DNA from: Bacteroidales bacterium UBA2714
Lineage (GTDB): Bacteria > Bacteroidota > Bacteroidia > Bacteroidales > P3
Direction: 5' to 3'
Assembly (NCBI GenBank): GCA_002354035.1
Contig: DEKU01000064.1
Coordinates: 39,663-87,222, forward strand
DNA: 47,560 bases
Shown: in pieces, positions 15,651 to 24,788 of the stretch
Layout: the number at the start of each line of letters is the position of its first letter
How positions within the stretch are numbered: position 1 is the first letter of the stretch
The notes under the pieces: model-generated
Told to the model about the DNA's origin: nothing
Database searches by the model: none
Seen by the model: only the letters and a program-made list of their open reading frames with translations
Program-made: the position numbers and the translations under genes

Positions 15651-16997
15651 ATGAGACTTCTTTCATTCATAACACTATTGGCGGCCACAACTGCTGCCAT
15701 GGCACAAGGTGTGATAGATGTGCACAGCCACATCATCACCCCCGAGATTAGGGCTTCACTCTCGGCTGAGGGAAGGCTGATGGAGGAGGGGTTCCCCCTG
15801 CCCCAATACACCACCGAGGACCACCTGAAGTGGATGGACTCAGCAGGTGTGCAGAAATCAGTGCTGACCATGCCTGCACCCCAACCCTCTTCAGCAAAGG
15901 TCATACGCAACACCAACGAAGCTATGGCCAGGTTGAGACAGAAATACCCCAACCGGTTTCTGTTCTGCGCCGCCCTGCACCTGCCCGATGTCAATGCCGC
16001 CGTGCGCGAGGCCATCTATGCGCTGGACACCCTCAAAGCCGATGGCATAAAACTGGCCACAAACATCCATGGGCAATATCTCGGAGCCCCCGAGTTGGAC
16101 ACACTCTTTGCCGTGCTCAATCGACGGAACGCGGTGGTCATCCTGCACCCCCACCGGCCAGATCCCGTCAACACACAGGTGATGCAACAGACTCCCCTCG
16201 CCCTACAGGAGTACCTTTCGGAGACCACCCGCGCTGTGGCTAACATGATCAGCCACAACGTCCTTGCCCGCTATCCGAACGTGAAAGTGGTGGTGCCCCA
16301 TTGCGGGGCTTACCTGCCGCTGGCCATACCCCGCATGAAATCGCTGGTCCCCGTGATGCAGGCGAACAAGCTGGTGGGCGACATCGACTGGGACAAGAAC
16401 CTTGCAGCCCTCTACTACGACCTGGCCGGAGCCCACTCGCCCCAAGTCATCCGCATGATGCTCACCATCACCACACCCACCCACCTGCTCTACGGCTCCG
16501 ACTATCCCTACGTAGCCCCGCAGGTGCTGACTCAAAGCCTACAGCGCATGCGGCAGTACCTCACCGACGAACCCGACCTTGCCCTATTCAAAGAGATGAT
16601 ATTGCATAAAAATGCCGAATGGCTCTTTAACAAACAACAACCCCTTTCACCATCCAACCCCAAACAAGAAACCATGATAGTACGATTAGCAGAAATCGAA
16701 GTCTACCCCGAGCACCTGGAAGAATACCTGTCATACGCCAACGAGGTGGACCGCCTGAGCGTGGAGCTGGAACCCGGCGTCATCTGTCTCTTCCCGATGC
16801 AGAGCACCGACGACCCCACACACATCCACATCCTGGAAATCTATGCCTCCGACGAGGCCTACCAGCATCATCTGAAGACCGAACATTTTCTGAAGTACAA
16901 GCAAGGCACCCTGCACATGGTGAAAAGCCTGAACCTGCCCACCATGCGGCCACTCGACCCCGAAACAATGAAACAAATCTTTATTAAACAACACTAA
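15651..16997 (+). CDS. Secreted amidohydrolase fused to an ABM-type domain
   Basis: I start at the ATG at 15651, giving 448 residues with a signal peptide (MRLLSFITLLAATTAAMAQ). The upstream in-frame extension lies in repeat sequence and would destroy the signal. Residues 20-330 are an amidohydrolase_2 (ACMSD-like) domain with the metal ligands DVHSH (His25, His27), a later VVVPHCGAY histidine and YGSDYPY aspartate. From about residue 342 (MIVRLAEIEVYPEHLEEYL) to the end is an antibiotic-biosynthesis-monooxygenase-like (ABM) dimeric ferredoxin-fold domain. These are usually separate genes; the joining stretch (NKQQPLSPSNPKQET) is encoded by A/C-rich DNA that looks like an intergenic leader, so loss of a stop codon may have fused them. 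It ends 3 bp before the cupin-CMD gene. Confidence 0.8.
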   Translation: MRLLSFITLLAATTAAMAQGVIDVHSHIITPEIRASLSAEGRLMEEGFPLPQYTTEDHLKWMDSAGVQKSVLTMPAPQPSSAKVIRNTNEAMARLRQKYPNRFLFCAALHLPDVNAAVREAIYALDTLKADGIKLATNIHGQYLGAPELDTLFAVLNRRNAVVILHPHRPDPVNTQVMQQTPLALQEYLSETTRAVANMISHNVLARYPNVKVVVPHCGAYLPLAIPRMKSLVPVMQANKLVGDIDWDKNLAALYYDLAGAHSPQVIRMMLTITTPTHLLYGSDYPYVAPQVLTQSLQRMRQYLTDEPDLALFKEMILHKNAEWLFNKQQPLSPSNPKQETMIVRLAEIEVYPEHLEEYLSYANEVDRLSVELEPGVICLFPMQSTDDPTHIHILEIYASDEAYQHHLKTEHFLKYKQGTLHMVKSLNLPTMRPLDPETMKQIFIKQH

Positions 16998-17000
16998 TAC

Positions 17001-18182
17001 ATGAGAATCATCACCTTCGTGATGGCCATGCTGATGACCATCACCACCATCAAAGCCCAAAACATGAAAGAGAATGTAGATTTCAACGTCTGGCCCAAAG
17101 GCGAGCCGAACACCGCCTACGCCCAGTATTTCATCGGCAACAGTTATCTGGCCCCCCTCGATGCCGCCAACGGAGGCCCCGTGAATGTCACCTTCGAACC
17201 CCGTTGCCGCAACAACTGGCATATCCACCATAAGTCGGTGCAGGTGCTCATCTGCGTGGCCGGTCACGGTTGGTATGTGGCCGAAGGCCAGGCCCCAGTG
17301 GCCATGCATCCTGGCTCGGTAGTGGCTATCCCGGCCGAAGTGAAGCATTGGCACGGTGCCGCCAAGGACTCTTGGTTTCAACACCTCACCTACAATGCCC
17401 ATGTGGAGGCGGGTGCCTCCAACGAGTGGCTGGAGCCCGTCACCGACGAGGAGTACGACAAACTGCCAGCCAGTGGGGAACTGCTCAGCGTGACAGACCC
17501 TGAATACATACAGCGTTTCGAAGCCTTTGCCTATGGCGAAGTGGCCGGGCAGGTCAAAGATCAGCTCGACGACCATACCCGTTACATCTCCTACCTTGCC
17601 ACACTCTTGGGCTGTCAAGGCATCGACACCTACCGCGAGCTGCTGCCTGTGGCATTGGACAAGGGCGTGACACCTGTGGAGGTGAAGGAGATTGTCTACC
17701 AAGCCACTGCTTATTTGGGCATGGGGCGCGTCCGTCCGTTCCTTTCGGCCACCAATGAGATTCTCTCCTCCCGTGGCATCCCGCTGCCCCTGGCCCCGCA
17801 GTCTACCACAACGATGGATACACGTCGCAAGGCTGGCACACAGGCTCAGGTGGACTGTTTCGGCGAGGGGATGCGCGACTTTTGGAAATCGGGTCCCGAC
17901 GACAGCCGTCATATCAACCGATGGCTGGCCGACAACTGCTTTGGCGACTACTATACCCGGACGGGGCTTGACCTGAAGACCCGCGAACTGATTACCTTCT
18001 GTTTCCTGTCCGCCCAAGGCGGATGCGAGCCACAGCTGAAAAGCCATATCGCTGGCAACTACAAAGTAGGCAACAGTAAGGACCTGCTCATAGCCGTCAT
18101 ATCCGCCAACATACCCTTCATAGGCTATCCCCGCACACTCAATGCGCTGGGATGTATCCGCAGCGTAGAGGCAGACAAGTAA
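17001..18182 (+). CDS. Secreted cupin plus carboxymuconolactone decarboxylase-like fusion
   Basis: The 393-residue protein has a signal peptide (MRIITFVMAMLMTITTIKAQ) and three parts. A cupin barrel (about 60-135) carries the metal-binding histidines His74/His76 and His116/His118 (NNWHIHH, EVKHWHG). A first CMD-like helical region (about 175-265) includes GCQGIDTYRELLPVAL. A second CMD-like region (about 285-385) has the conserved ELITFCFLSAQGGCEPQLKSH with Cys342 and His349. Proteins of this layout are found in Bacteroidota redox clusters; the reaction is unknown. It begins 3 bp after the amidohydrolase fusion. With the signal peptide, the activity would be periplasmic, which is unusual for CMD proteins. 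Confidence 0.83.
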   Translation: MRIITFVMAMLMTITTIKAQNMKENVDFNVWPKGEPNTAYAQYFIGNSYLAPLDAANGGPVNVTFEPRCRNNWHIHHKSVQVLICVAGHGWYVAEGQAPVAMHPGSVVAIPAEVKHWHGAAKDSWFQHLTYNAHVEAGASNEWLEPVTDEEYDKLPASGELLSVTDPEYIQRFEAFAYGEVAGQVKDQLDDHTRYISYLATLLGCQGIDTYRELLPVALDKGVTPVEVKEIVYQATAYLGMGRVRPFLSATNEILSSRGIPLPLAPQSTTTMDTRRKAGTQAQVDCFGEGMRDFWKSGPDDSRHINRWLADNCFGDYYTRTGLDLKTRELITFCFLSAQGGCEPQLKSHIAGNYKVGNSKDLLIAVISANIPFIGYPRTLNALGCIRSVEADK

Positions 18183-18292
18183 GAAAAACGCAGCACCGCT
18201 CCCCGCAGCCCGCACCCAATAGCCCGTCCCACGCCTTCAGACACACAATAATATGGTAGCTTGACACGTTATTTAGAAAAAACAGCATCGAA

Positions 18293-18922
18293 ATGAAACA
18301 GCCCAACGTACTCCTCATCAACGGCAGCCCCAACTCCGACGGCTGCACATATACCGCCCTGGCCGAGATGGCCCGCACACTCAACGCCGAAGGCGTAGAT
18401 ACCGAAATCATCAATATCGGACAGAAAGACATCCGCGGATGCATAGCCTGCGGCCGCTGCTCGGAACTGGGACACTGCGTCTTCAACGACATGGTCAACG
18501 AGGTGGCCCCCAAGTTCGAGGCCGCCGACGGTCTGGTGGTCGGCTCGCCGGTCTATTATGCTTCTGCCAACGGCACCCTCACCAACTTCCTGGACCGTCT
18601 CTTCTTCAGCACCCCCTTCCCCAAACGCTTCAAGGTGGGTGCCACCGTCTGCTCCGCCCGTCGCGGCGGCACTACCGCCACCTTCGACCAGCTGAACAAG
18701 TATTTTACCATCTCCGAGATGCCCGTGGCCAGCGGCCGCTACTGGAACATGGTGCATGGCAACAACCGTGAAGAAGTGATGCAGGACACCGAAGGGATGC
18801 AAAACATGCGCATCCTGGCCCGCAACATGGCATTCCTGCTCCGCGCCATCGCCGCCGAGCGCCTCAAGAGCGGCCTCCCCCAGCAGGAAGAGATAGTCTA
18901 CACCAACTTCATCCGCCAATAG
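18293..18922 (+). CDS. NAD(P)H-dependent flavin oxidoreductase, iron-sulfur flavoprotein-like
   Basis: The 209-residue protein has a flavodoxin-like fold, with the FMN phosphate loop GSPNSDGCTYTAL (11-23) and the later VGSPVYYASANGTLTNFLDR. Between them is the compact cysteine motif Cys50-x2-Cys53-x2-Cys56-x5-Cys62 (GCIACGRCSELGHC). This spacing is that of the Isf family, where it binds a [4Fe-4S] cluster next to FMN. Most NADPH-dependent FMN reductases of this type lack the cluster, so one-electron transfer is plausible here. It lacks a signal peptide and is cytoplasmic. It follows the cupin-CMD gene after a 110-bp gap and may belong to the same transcript. Confidence 0.85.
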   Translation: MKQPNVLLINGSPNSDGCTYTALAEMARTLNAEGVDTEIINIGQKDIRGCIACGRCSELGHCVFNDMVNEVAPKFEAADGLVVGSPVYYASANGTLTNFLDRLFFSTPFPKRFKVGATVCSARRGGTTATFDQLNKYFTISEMPVASGRYWNMVHGNNREEVMQDTEGMQNMRILARNMAFLLRAIAAERLKSGLPQQEEIVYTNFIRQ

Positions 18923-19011
18923 CAACGCCCCTGGGCCGCTGCCCCTCTGATTGCCCTGACGGGCTCGGCTTTGAGTGCAACTAAACAACTGACCTCTTAT
19001 CAAGCCTCACT

Positions 19012-19719
19012 ATGTACACCATCCATTGCCAAGCCACCACAAGCACCGTCGACAGCACGGGCCACCTCAAGCTCTACTCCGCACTACAGATGATGCAGGA
19101 CTGCTCCGAGCTGTGGCTCGACAGCCAGCCACAAGTCAGAGACTTTTTCGAAAGCCAGAACATGGCACAACTGCTGGCCTCGCGACAAGTGGAGATTGTG
19201 CGGGTGCCTTCTTTCAAAGAACACCTCACCGTCACCACCTCGGTCTACGAGGTAAAGCCAATGTTTGGCTTCCGCAACACATTCATCTACGACTCCGACG
19301 GGCAACCCTGCTACCGCACCTGGAGCATGGGGGCTTTTGTCGACAAAAACACTGGCCGGCTGAAACGCGTGCCGGACAGCGTAGCCACCTCCCTCCTACT
19401 CGACACTAAGCTGCCTATGGACTACAAGGACCGCCGAATCATCCTGCCAGACGTGCAGGGCGTGGGCTGCGAGCCCATCCCCGTGATGCGGGCAGACATC
19501 GACTACAACCGCCATGTCAACAACGCCGTATACGTCCGTATGGCCATGGAACTGCTGCCGGAGAACTATGCCATTGGCGGACTGCGTGTGGAATATCGCT
19601 CTGCCGCCCACCTCGGCCACACCCTCCTCCCCACGCTCTTTACCCTCGACCACAGCATCATCGTCACCCTCGCCACAACGACTGACACCTGCGCTATCAT
19701 CGAGTTTACGCACGTTTGA
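19012..19719 (+). CDS. Acyl-ACP thioesterase
   Basis: The 235-residue protein is a tandem hotdog-fold acyl-[acyl-carrier-protein] thioesterase. The N-terminal hotdog has TVDSTGHLKLYSALQMMQDCSE and a conserved RTWSMGAFVD segment. The C-terminal hotdog carries the active-site-like motif DIDYNRHVNNAVYVRMAMELL (about 162-182), with the Asn, His and paired Asn of the family. It would release free fatty acids from acyl-ACP, setting chain length for lipid or volatile fatty acid pools. It is the last plus-strand gene before the convergent restriction gene and is closed by a 20-bp perfect hairpin at 19724-19771. Confidence 0.9.
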   Translation: MYTIHCQATTSTVDSTGHLKLYSALQMMQDCSELWLDSQPQVRDFFESQNMAQLLASRQVEIVRVPSFKEHLTVTTSVYEVKPMFGFRNTFIYDSDGQPCYRTWSMGAFVDKNTGRLKRVPDSVATSLLLDTKLPMDYKDRRIILPDVQGVGCEPIPVMRADIDYNRHVNNAVYVRMAMELLPENYAIGGLRVEYRSAAHLGHTLLPTLFTLDHSIIVTLATTTDTCAIIEFTHV

Positions 19720-19723
19720 AATT

Positions 19724-19771
19724 GCGAGCAGCCCCTTTCAAACAGAACCTTGTTTGAAAGGGGCTGCTCGC
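19724..19771. terminator. 20-bp perfect hairpin between convergent genes
   Basis: GCGAGCAGCCCCTTTCAAAC pairs without mismatch with its reverse complement across an 8-nt loop (AGAACCTT). It lies between the thioesterase stop (plus) and the restriction gene stop (minus), so it probably terminates both. It lacks a T-tract and the stem is longer than usual for a terminator. Confidence 0.7.
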
Positions 19772-19790
19772 CAGCCTAACGCGGCGATTG

Positions 19791-22700
19791 TCAGAAAGTG
19801 ATTTTGGGCAGGCTGTCCACAATGTCGAGGGTGCGGAGACTGAGGGTGATGACACTTTGCAGCAAGTCGAGCGGATAGCGGGGATTGCCATGTTCGATGC
19901 CCCACTGGTTGGCGTCGTTGCGGATGCCGCTCTTCTTGTCCACCTTGTCGCAGTAGCGTTCCATCACCCACTCAATGGCGCTCTTGCCGTTCACCACATA
20001 GTCGTAAGCCCGCAGGGGTATATGCCGCAGGGTGATAAATGGGTTGTACTCTATCATGCTTTTGTCCTTATCTTTGCCGCCATTCGCACTCCGCGCAAAG
20101 CGCATCTGCTCCACGCGGTATAGCTTCTCCGGGGTGTCGTTGTCGGCGAGGCCGGGCAGCATGTTGTGCCAGTCGACGACCACCTCTTTCGTTGCTGGAA
20201 CCTGCTCGTAGTTCAAGTGCAGCTCGGCGAGGTCGCGACCCGCCTTGCTGAACGCCCAGAAGTCCTCGGACTTCTCCACCAGGGGCAGGCGTGGCAGCAT
20301 CTTTTTGAGGTCGTTGGCAAATGTCTCGCGATACGACGGGCAGTGCAGGAACCCATACACATAGTAGAAGATATCCTCCTTGGTCACCTTGGGGCCATAC
20401 TGCTCCCGCGCCCGCTTCAGGATAAAGTCCGTCACTGCATCATGCCGGATATACCTGTCCTTGCCATCATCGAACAAAGACCCCTGAGTCCCCTTCCGCT
20501 CCTCGTACCAATAGAGAGGGAAACATTGATTACTACCAATAAGACCAAGGTCAGGAATAATATTGGCCATTAAAGTTGAGAACTCCTTCGACACTCCCTC
20601 GCCTTGGATACATATAACCAGATTATTATGATTATTTGTTGGGAAAAGTCTTGGAATCTGATAGGTCATTTCATTAAGCGGTGGATATGAAAACAGGTTT
20701 TGCTTAGAGAACGGTCTATATGTTGCAGACACAATACAACCATCCTCTTTCGAGTAAACTTTATTTTTTGTGATATCGTTTAGAACTGCTCTCGTCCAAC
20801 TAATTTTATTTGTTTCGAAATCAACACTATCTATTTCTCCTGAACATATTTTTTTTCTCTGAGAATTATAATAATCCACCATTTCTCGGGACACTTTATC
20901 AACTATATCCTTCGAATAATTATAACACCATGGGTCACGTTGAGTCTTCACTCCACAAGAATATGTGATAAAAAAACTCTTCTGTCTTTGGTCGAATTTC
21001 TTTTCCGGCTCTATTTGAATGAAGTTTGAAAAGCTATCATTTCTCAGATTTATCCAGTCACCATGTTCATTGGGATGAAGAATGTCCATTGGTAACGTAG
21101 CAATAGATTTTGCCTTGCGGATAATGTCAAGTTTCTGCTCACGGGAGAGGTAGTCACCGATATCATGGTAGTGAATGGTGGCCTTTCCTTGGTGGGGTTT
21201 CTTTACCAACAATGTAATGCTGACAGGCGTGCGGCTACCGCTGCCAAATATCTTTCCTCCCTCTCGCCGTGAGAGTTCACCACTGGTACGCTGATTGCCC
21301 CGAAGGTTGAAGACATATATCTCAGCAAACTCCTGCTCTATGCTTTTGCGGAAGCCATCAAAAGAATTGTTATCCAACCAAGCGCCATTGCTAACGAAAG
21401 CAACTATACCATCTTTACCCAGTCGGTCCGTTGCATAGCGAAAAGCCTTAATATAGCTGTCATAAATAGCGTTTTTGTTGGTAGCTGTTCCCGTTTCCAC
21501 ATATGATTTTTGCATTTTCTCCTCCAGCAAGGGATAGTGTTGATTTTGAGCATTGTCGTTGGCACTTTTTTGTCCGGCTGAGTATGGCGGGTTGCCGATG
21601 ATGACGGTGATGGGGCTGTTGAGTTGGCGTTGCACACGTTTGCTGTTCTCCACAAAGGGGGTCTCCATGCCTTCCATCTCTTTTTGCTTGGGTTTGAGTT
21701 TGCTGTACATCAGCTCACCAAGCTCGAAGGTGTCGGTGAGGCAGATGCCTGGGAAGGGGGTATAGGATGTTTCGGGGTTCGGTTCAATGGCGGCAGCGAT
21801 AAGGTCGTGGTAGGTGTTCTCGATGTTGACGCTGGCGATGTAGTAGGCAAGCAGCACTATCTCGTTGGCGAATATCTCGTTGCGGTATTTGTACTCGAGA
21901 TTGTCGGGCTTGATGATGCCGCTCTGCAACAGGCGGGTGATGAAGGTTCCTGTGCCGGTGAAGGGGTCGATGATTTTCACGTCGCGGTCGTTCATGGAGC
22001 GGCCGAACTGCTCGCGCAGCACATGCTCCACGCTGTGGATGATGAAGTCCACCACCTCGACAGGGGTGTAGACAATGCCCAGCTGCTCTTTGACACGCGG
22101 GAAGGCAGTGGAGAAGAATTTGTCGTACAGTTCCACCACTATCTTCTGCTTGGACTCGGCATTGTCGATGCCCTTGGCACGGGTCCGCACGCTGTCGTAG
22201 AATTTCTCAAGGCTGCGATGGTCTTTCTCGTCAATCTTCTCGTTCAGCACACGGACAATCTTGTTCAAGGCCTTGCTGACGGGGTTGTTGTCGGCAAAGG
22301 CATAATTCTCGAAGAGCGCCTCGAAGACGGGTTGTGTGATGATGTGCTGCGCCAACATCTCGATGGCAGCCGTCTCGGTGACCGAAGGGTTGATGTCCTT
22401 GTGCAAACCGCGCAGGAAGCTATCAAAAGCTTTGCGGGCCTTCTCATCGCTGGTGACAAGGCTGCTGATTTGAGCAATGTGGCGTTCGGCTATCTTGGCC
22501 ACATCGGCAGCCCATTGCTCCCAATAGCGTTTACTGCCCACCTTGCGCACCATGCGGGCAAAGATGACATTCTGCAATTGCTCAAACCGCATCTCCAGCT
22601 GGGTCTGGTATCGAACCTGATCCTCCGACACCATGCCGGTTGAATCGGCGGACTCAGCAATACCGCCGGAGCCAATCAGATGGCTGCCGGGACGCACCAC

Positions 22701-24719
22701 CTGCACGGTGTTGGGTTTGCGCTTGTTCAGCTCCAGCTTGTTCACCATGGCGTTAAATCGGTCGTCGTGGGCACGGAGGGCGCGTAGGATGTCCCACACC
22801 ACAGCATAGCGTTGATTGTCGTCGAGTGCCTTTTCGGGGTCCACGTCGCTGGGCACAACAATGGGGATGATGATATAGCCATACTTTTTGCCCGGAGCGG
22901 TGCGCATAACGCGGCCCACACTCTGCACAACGTCGACCTGTGAGTTTTTGGGCGATAGGAATATGGCGGCATCGAGCGAGGGGACATCCACCCCCTCGCT
23001 GAGGCAGCGGACATTGGAGAGGATGTGACAGTCGGTGCCGTCGGTGGGGGTACGCTTGAGCCAGCCAATAAGGTTGTCGCGCTGTGCCGCACCCATGCTG
23101 CCGTCAACATGCCGAGCGGTAACCTGAACCAGCCCTTCGCGCTCGCTGGCGGAAAGGCTGCTGTAGTAGCTGTCGGCACAGGCATTGAAGGCTGCGGTGA
23201 TGGCTTTGCTCATCTTGATATTCTGGCAGAAGGCCACGGCGCGGTGCATGGGTTGGGGGTCGATTTCAGTGAGCAGCTTGTTGTCGTAGCGGCTGCGCTT
23301 GCTGAGGGCGTTGATGCAGCCGATAAGCTTGGCCATGTCGTCGGTGTCGACCTCACGGCGGGAGGTAGCATCTAAGCCTGCCAAAGCGGTTTGCACCTCA
23401 GTGGTCACATCCTTCTCGTCGACATTGAGGATAAGCACCTTGTAGTCGGAAAGCAGGTTCTTCTCCACCGCATGACTGAAGTCAAGACGGTAGAACTCCT
23501 CACCATACTGCTCGGCATTGTCCATGCTGCAAAGATAAGCCTCACGCTCTTGCGCTTTCTGCTTGTCGGTATCTTTATACAGGCGTGGAGTGGCGGTCAT
23601 GTACATGCGCTTGGAGGCATGGATGAAGTGATTGTCGTGTACACGCACAAAGGCACTCTCCTCCTCGTCCTTGAGGGTGACACCTGTGGTGCGGTGGGCC
23701 TCGTCGCAGATGATAAAATCGAAATCCATGGCTTCGCCCACTGCCCGCTGTGCCGCAGCCACACGCTCGATGCTCTGATAGGTGGAAAAGACTACCAACA
23801 GGCCTTCGCGTTTGTCGTGTAGGAGTGCCTGGAACTGATGCTTGATTTGCTCCACGCTGGTGGAGGCGGGCCAGGCAAGGTCGACCACAGAGGTGATGTT
23901 GGTGTCGTCGCCATTGTCGCGGCTACGGCTCACCTCGCTGTCGGAGCATACGCACATGGGCCGCAGTGGGTGCTGGGCATCCATGCACCATGCCCGGAGG
24001 GTCTGCCCCATGAGGGCAATGCTGGGGATGAGGAAAAGCACCTTGCCGCTGGCCCCGGCCAACTGCTCGGCTATGCGGAGGGAAGTGAAGGTTTTGCCAG
24101 TACCACAGGCCATGATGAGTTTGCCACGGTCGTGGTCTTTGTAATGCTTGACGGCTTCGGCGAGGGCCTCCTCCTGATGGGGTTTCAGCTCTTTGCGCTC
24201 GGTGATGGCCTTGGCACCGCTGATGCCACGGTCGAGTTCCTCCCAGTCGATGGGCATTTCGGCCAGTTCCTGAAGATGCAGGATGGCGGCGGGGATAATC
24301 TGGTTTTTGAAACTGTCGGCAGCGGTAGAGGTGAATCCCCCGTCTGTGGTGTCGATCCACAGACGCTGGGCAAAGAAGTGCTTGTTGCCCTCGCTGTCGG
24401 AGAACGCCCGCGAGGAGGTGGTGAGGAAGGTGTCGACATCGGGTTTGTCTATTTTGGCGTCGGCCAAGTAGCATTTGCACTGTATGGCCCAGTAGTTGCC
24501 TTGGGTGGTCATGGCCACAAGGTCGATGCCACTGTCGTGTTTGGATATGCTTTGACGATAGGGAAACTCTGCCCACTGCCATACCTGGCACAGCTCGTAG
24601 CTGTAGGGTGGCAGGGTGCGAAGCATGGCAATCATAAGGCGTTCGAACCGATTGCCTTTGTCGGCTTCGGAGAATGACTGGGTGTGATAGCGGTCGATGA
24701 CTTGCTGAAAGTGGCTCAT
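19791..24719 (-). CDS. Single-polypeptide (type ISP-like) restriction-modification enzyme
   Basis: The 1642-residue protein carries all parts of a type ISP restriction enzyme such as LlaGI. An N-terminal Mrr-like nuclease has HDSGIDLVAM and the catalytic QCK (80-82). A superfamily 2 helicase/translocase follows with Walker A ACGTGKT (204-210), DEAH (339-342), TATP (375-378) and QSVGRVMRTAP. An N6-adenine methyltransferase has motif I FTGTGTF (920-926) and motif IV NPPY (1043-1046). A C-terminal specificity region starts after about residue 1130. The enzyme would methylate its own sites and cut unmodified DNA. The stretch encoding roughly residues 1200-1410 is much AT-richer than the rest, as if the target-recognition domain had been exchanged. 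It is convergent with the thioesterase gene. Confidence 0.92.
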   Translation of the reverse strand: MSHFQQVIDRYHTQSFSEADKGNRFERLMIAMLRTLPPYSYELCQVWQWAEFPYRQSISKHDSGIDLVAMTTQGNYWAIQCKCYLADAKIDKPDVDTFLTTSSRAFSDSEGNKHFFAQRLWIDTTDGGFTSTAADSFKNQIIPAAILHLQELAEMPIDWEELDRGISGAKAITERKELKPHQEEALAEAVKHYKDHDRGKLIMACGTGKTFTSLRIAEQLAGASGKVLFLIPSIALMGQTLRAWCMDAQHPLRPMCVCSDSEVSRSRDNGDDTNITSVVDLAWPASTSVEQIKHQFQALLHDKREGLLVVFSTYQSIERVAAAQRAVGEAMDFDFIICDEAHRTTGVTLKDEEESAFVRVHDNHFIHASKRMYMTATPRLYKDTDKQKAQEREAYLCSMDNAEQYGEEFYRLDFSHAVEKNLLSDYKVLILNVDEKDVTTEVQTALAGLDATSRREVDTDDMAKLIGCINALSKRSRYDNKLLTEIDPQPMHRAVAFCQNIKMSKAITAAFNACADSYYSSLSASEREGLVQVTARHVDGSMGAAQRDNLIGWLKRTPTDGTDCHILSNVRCLSEGVDVPSLDAAIFLSPKNSQVDVVQSVGRVMRTAPGKKYGYIIIPIVVPSDVDPEKALDDNQRYAVVWDILRALRAHDDRFNAMVNKLELNKRKPNTVQVVRPGSHLIGSGGIAESADSTGMVSEDQVRYQTQLEMRFEQLQNVIFARMVRKVGSKRYWEQWAADVAKIAERHIAQISSLVTSDEKARKAFDSFLRGLHKDINPSVTETAAIEMLAQHIITQPVFEALFENYAFADNNPVSKALNKIVRVLNEKIDEKDHRSLEKFYDSVRTRAKGIDNAESKQKIVVELYDKFFSTAFPRVKEQLGIVYTPVEVVDFIIHSVEHVLREQFGRSMNDRDVKIIDPFTGTGTFITRLLQSGIIKPDNLEYKYRNEIFANEIVLLAYYIASVNIENTYHDLIAAAIEPNPETSYTPFPGICLTDTFELGELMYSKLKPKQKEMEGMETPFVENSKRVQRQLNSPITVIIGNPPYSAGQKSANDNAQNQHYPLLEEKMQKSYVETGTATNKNAIYDSYIKAFRYATDRLGKDGIVAFVSNGAWLDNNSFDGFRKSIEQEFAEIYVFNLRGNQRTSGELSRREGGKIFGSGSRTPVSITLLVKKPHQGKATIHYHDIGDYLSREQKLDIIRKAKSIATLPMDILHPNEHGDWINLRNDSFSNFIQIEPEKKFDQRQKSFFITYSCGVKTQRDPWCYNYSKDIVDKVSREMVDYYNSQRKKICSGEIDSVDFETNKISWTRAVLNDITKNKVYSKEDGCIVSATYRPFSKQNLFSYPPLNEMTYQIPRLFPTNNHNNLVICIQGEGVSKEFSTLMANIIPDLGLIGSNQCFPLYWYEERKGTQGSLFDDGKDRYIRHDAVTDFILKRAREQYGPKVTKEDIFYYVYGFLHCPSYRETFANDLKKMLPRLPLVEKSEDFWAFSKAGRDLAELHLNYEQVPATKEVVVDWHNMLPGLADNDTPEKLYRVEQMRFARSANGGKDKDKSMIEYNPFITLRHIPLRAYDYVVNGKSAIEWVMERYCDKVDKKSGIRNDANQWGIEHGNPRYPLDLLQSVITLSLRTLDIVDSLPKITF

Positions 24720-24788
24720 TGGGGCGTTGCTTTAATGTTGTGGCAGTGTCCCGAACGGCCAAGATGCAGTGAGGTGTGGAAAGGACAT

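Noticed and set aside
21624..22643. 339-residue open frame on the plus strand
   Set aside because: It is antisense to the methyltransferase part of the restriction enzyme, which carries clear motifs.
7208..24719. One defence island joining the Septu pair and the restriction enzyme
   Set aside because: They are about 10 kb apart with a regulator and metabolic genes between, so the sequence does not support a single island.
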